Below, piece by piece: positions 62,667 through 64,000 of a stretch of DNA of 64,000 nt. The notes below the pieces were generated by a model that did not search any database, had not been told where the DNA came from, and was given only the letters and a program-made list of their open reading frames with translations. Made by a program: the position numbers and the translations under genes. The DNA is from Helicobacter sp. MIT 00-7814 (lineage in GTDB: Bacteria; Campylobacterota; Campylobacteria; Campylobacterales; Helicobacteraceae): assembly GCF_003364115.1 (NCBI RefSeq), contig NZ_NXLL01000003.1, positions 32,827-96,826 of the forward strand, given 5' to 3'. Numbering within the stretch: the stretch's first letter is position 1; the number at the start of each line of letters is the position of its first letter.

Positions 62667-62675
62667 GGGGGGGGG
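62667..62675 (-). repeat. Poly-G tract, nine bases, between htpG and the binding-protein gene
   Basis: Intergenic between convergent genes, directly after the stop codon of the binding protein. Not inside a reading frame. Confidence 0.8.
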
Positions 62676-62676
62676 C

Positions 62677-63630
62677 TTATTTCCCCTCTATGCGCTTAAA
62701 TTCCTCATCGCTTAGTGGCGACAAAAATTCTAGGAAAAAATCTTGCGCGATTTTTTGCGCCTGTGCATCACTCACAAGCTCGGGTTGCACCTTTGCAAAC
62801 GCCCAGATTCTGCCGATTGTCTGCATTACATTTGGTGGTTTTAAAAGCCAATTGCTCGGCGTTGAAGGCGCATAATACAACTTTTTATTTTTCACCGCAG
62901 AGAGAATCTGCCACTGCTTTGGTGGATTTTGTAAAAACCTTTTATACAGCCCAATCTCGCGCACAAAGATAATATCCGGATCTTTTAGCGCGAGCGTTTC
63001 AAGATTCACATTCACAAATGAGCTAGAATTGCTAAAATCCGAACAAGAAATCGCATTCACCCCGCCAATTTTATACGCCAAATCCTCCTCGCCCTCTTTA
63101 GCACAACTCGTAGAAAGCCCCTCACCAAGCGCAAAATAAATCTTTGGGCGCTTTGTGACTTGCGCATTTTTCTGCTCTAAAAACTTTTTGTTCGCGCGCA
63201 CGACTTCCGCAAACCTCTTTGCCCTCTCTTGTATGCCAAGTGCCACACCCATTTGCTCGATTGCCTCATCGACTTTTTCTAAGTCCCAAGTTTCAACCTC
63301 GATTGTCTTAATCCCAAGCTTATTGTAAGGTTTCATAATCTCGGGTGCTGTGCCTTTTGCAAAAAAGATAATATCAGGCTTAAGCGCCACCAACGCTTCA
63401 AAAGATGCCGGATTGCCCTGCATAATGCCCCCAAGCACGGGTAATGTGCTTGCATTTTTTGGCATATAGGGCAAATCCTCCGGGTATGGCTTGTAATTTA
63501 GCCCGATAATCCCTTGCGGATACAAAACCTCCAAAAGTGCCGTAATTGGCGGGCTCATACCAAACACCCGCAAATCCTTTGCGCCCAACAAACTTACACA
63601 AAATACCGCTATTATCAACAATGCACGCAT
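62677..63630 (-). CDS. ABC transporter periplasmic binding protein (siderophore, B12 or nickel-chelate type)
   Basis: 317 residues. Signal peptide (ALLIIAVFCVSLLGA) and a BtuF/FecB-type fold: DLRVFGMSPPITALLEVLYP, VLGGIMQGNPASFEALVALK, PDIIFFAKG and IYFALGEGLSTSCAKEG. Binds a metal chelate for an ABC importer. Ligand not readable; related proteins in helicobacters are linked to iron or nickel. No permease or ATPase gene lies downstream; the transport partners may lie upstream beyond the window or elsewhere. Confidence 0.78.
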   Translation of the reverse strand: MRALLIIAVFCVSLLGAKDLRVFGMSPPITALLEVLYPQGIIGLNYKPYPEDLPYMPKNASTLPVLGGIMQGNPASFEALVALKPDIIFFAKGTAPEIMKPYNKLGIKTIEVETWDLEKVDEAIEQMGVALGIQERAKRFAEVVRANKKFLEQKNAQVTKRPKIYFALGEGLSTSCAKEGEEDLAYKIGGVNAISCSDFSNSSSFVNVNLETLALKDPDIIFVREIGLYKRFLQNPPKQWQILSAVKNKKLYYAPSTPSNWLLKPPNVMQTIGRIWAFAKVQPELVSDAQAQKIAQDFFLEFLSPLSDEEFKRIEGK

Positions 63631-63737
63631 AAAGTCTCCTTTTCTTTAAATCAAATTATTGCTCGAGCATTTTACCCTTTTTTGCATAGATTCTTAGCAA
63701 TTTTTAGAATCCATTTAAACACCACAAGCGCAAACCT

Positions 63738-63760
63738 AAAAATTTGCAAAGCAAATTTTT
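63738..63760. repeat. Palindromic repeat, copy 2
   Basis: Identical 23 bp to 43216-43238 (core AAATTTGCAAAGCAAATTT), again preceded by AAGCGCAAACC. Lies about 108 bp upstream of the binding-protein start codon, where a terminator for genes beyond 64000 would be expected if they are on the minus strand. Confidence 0.75.
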
Positions 63761-63804
63761 CAATCAAATAAAATGCAGTGTGCGGCACGCACTTTCTAGC
63801 GTTG

Positions 63805-63885
63805 TCGGGGGTTTGGGGGCGAAAAGCACGACTTTGAGCGGGGGATAAGGGGAGCGACTTCGCAATTCAAGCCCCCTTGTCCCCC
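63805..63885. other. G-rich, foldable intergenic block
   Basis: Four G-runs (GGGGG near 63806 and 63815; GGGGG near 63840; GGGG near 63849) and a long hairpin in which GGGGGATAAGGGG (63840 onward) pairs with CCCCCTTGTCCCCC (63872-63885). GC content stands out from its AT-rich surroundings. No coding frame. The region 63631-64000 holds no other gene I can support. Confidence 0.5.
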
Positions 63886-64000
63886 TGCAAAAAAGAAATA
63901 TAGAGAATCTAAGTGGGATTGAGCCAAACAAAAGGATTCTGAAAAATAGAATCTTTAAAAAGGAATTAAAAAATTAAGATTCTAAAAAGCTGGATTCTAA

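Noticed and set aside
62667..62675. Poly-G9 as a phase-variation switch
   Set aside because: It is outside both neighbouring reading frames and not in a promoter; no obvious consequence of slippage.

Overview
This window comes from a Helicobacter-type member of the Campylobacterota, probably one of the enterohepatic species rather than H. pylori. The case rests on family content and local gene order: a PEB4/HP0175-type periplasmic prolyl isomerase beside a 307-residue class II aldolase, a U32 peptidase beside a divergent CheZ, cysteine-rich Hcp/Sel1 proteins, a crd/czc-type metal-efflux operon, LctP with LldEFG, and several homopolymeric or short tandem tracts. A two-subunit class I fumarase, PBP1C and a very large S6-family autotransporter also point away from the compact H. 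pylori gene set. Everything looks chromosomal. I see no phage, transposase, CRISPR array or rRNA.

Layout. 1-3383: a truncated gene at the left edge, then a coupled three-gene cluster on the minus strand (ferredoxin-like protein, FrhB-like protein, polysaccharide pyruvyl transferase-like protein) carrying a 12-bp poly-C tract, a 10-copy hexanucleotide repeat and two copies of an interspersed repeat. 3517-10495: ftsW and an 1862-residue serine-protease autotransporter. 10718-17350: a small Cys/His-rich secreted protein followed by a CrdA-, CrdB-, CzcB- and CzcA-like copper/heavy-metal efflux set. 17401-22428: an S4 protein, an MFS transporter, small membrane proteins, HdeD-like protein, HemD, the prolyl isomerase and aldolase. 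22592-26584: a di-heme cytochrome c peroxidase and a TonB-dependent receptor. 26880-33684: several conserved proteins of unknown role with pepF, hisS and a small lipoprotein. 33712-43045: nadB, a TPR/GT9-like protein, PBP1C, trpEG and two Hcp proteins. 43263-48246: lactate uptake and oxidation. 48249-55771: rnhB, fumarase, hemerythrin, rimP/rbfA/gltX, a chemoreceptor and a small secreted protein. 55791-63630: a porin-like protein, two tRNA-Leu genes, atpE, U32 peptidase, CheZ, HtpG and a metal-chelate binding protein. The last 370 bp hold no gene but contain structured repeats.

Physiology. LctP imports lactate, LldEFG oxidises it, fumarase serves the C4-dicarboxylate pathway, and AtpE belongs to the ATP synthase. 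The peroxidase and hemerythrin handle peroxide and oxygen, which fits a microaerophile. CheZ and the chemoreceptor indicate chemotactic motility.

The least ordinary signal is an interspersed, hairpin-bearing element of about 67 bp. Two copies lie inside the FrhB-like gene, one lies inside the CrdB-like gene in a different reading frame, and a divergent copy is intergenic. One base pair of its hairpin changes in a compensatory way between copies, and the element is open in all three sense frames, much like the Rickettsia palindromic elements. A second global signal is the strong excess of the word AGAATC/GATTCT, which also forms hairpins after genes in the way DNA-uptake sequences do in Neisseria and Haemophilus.
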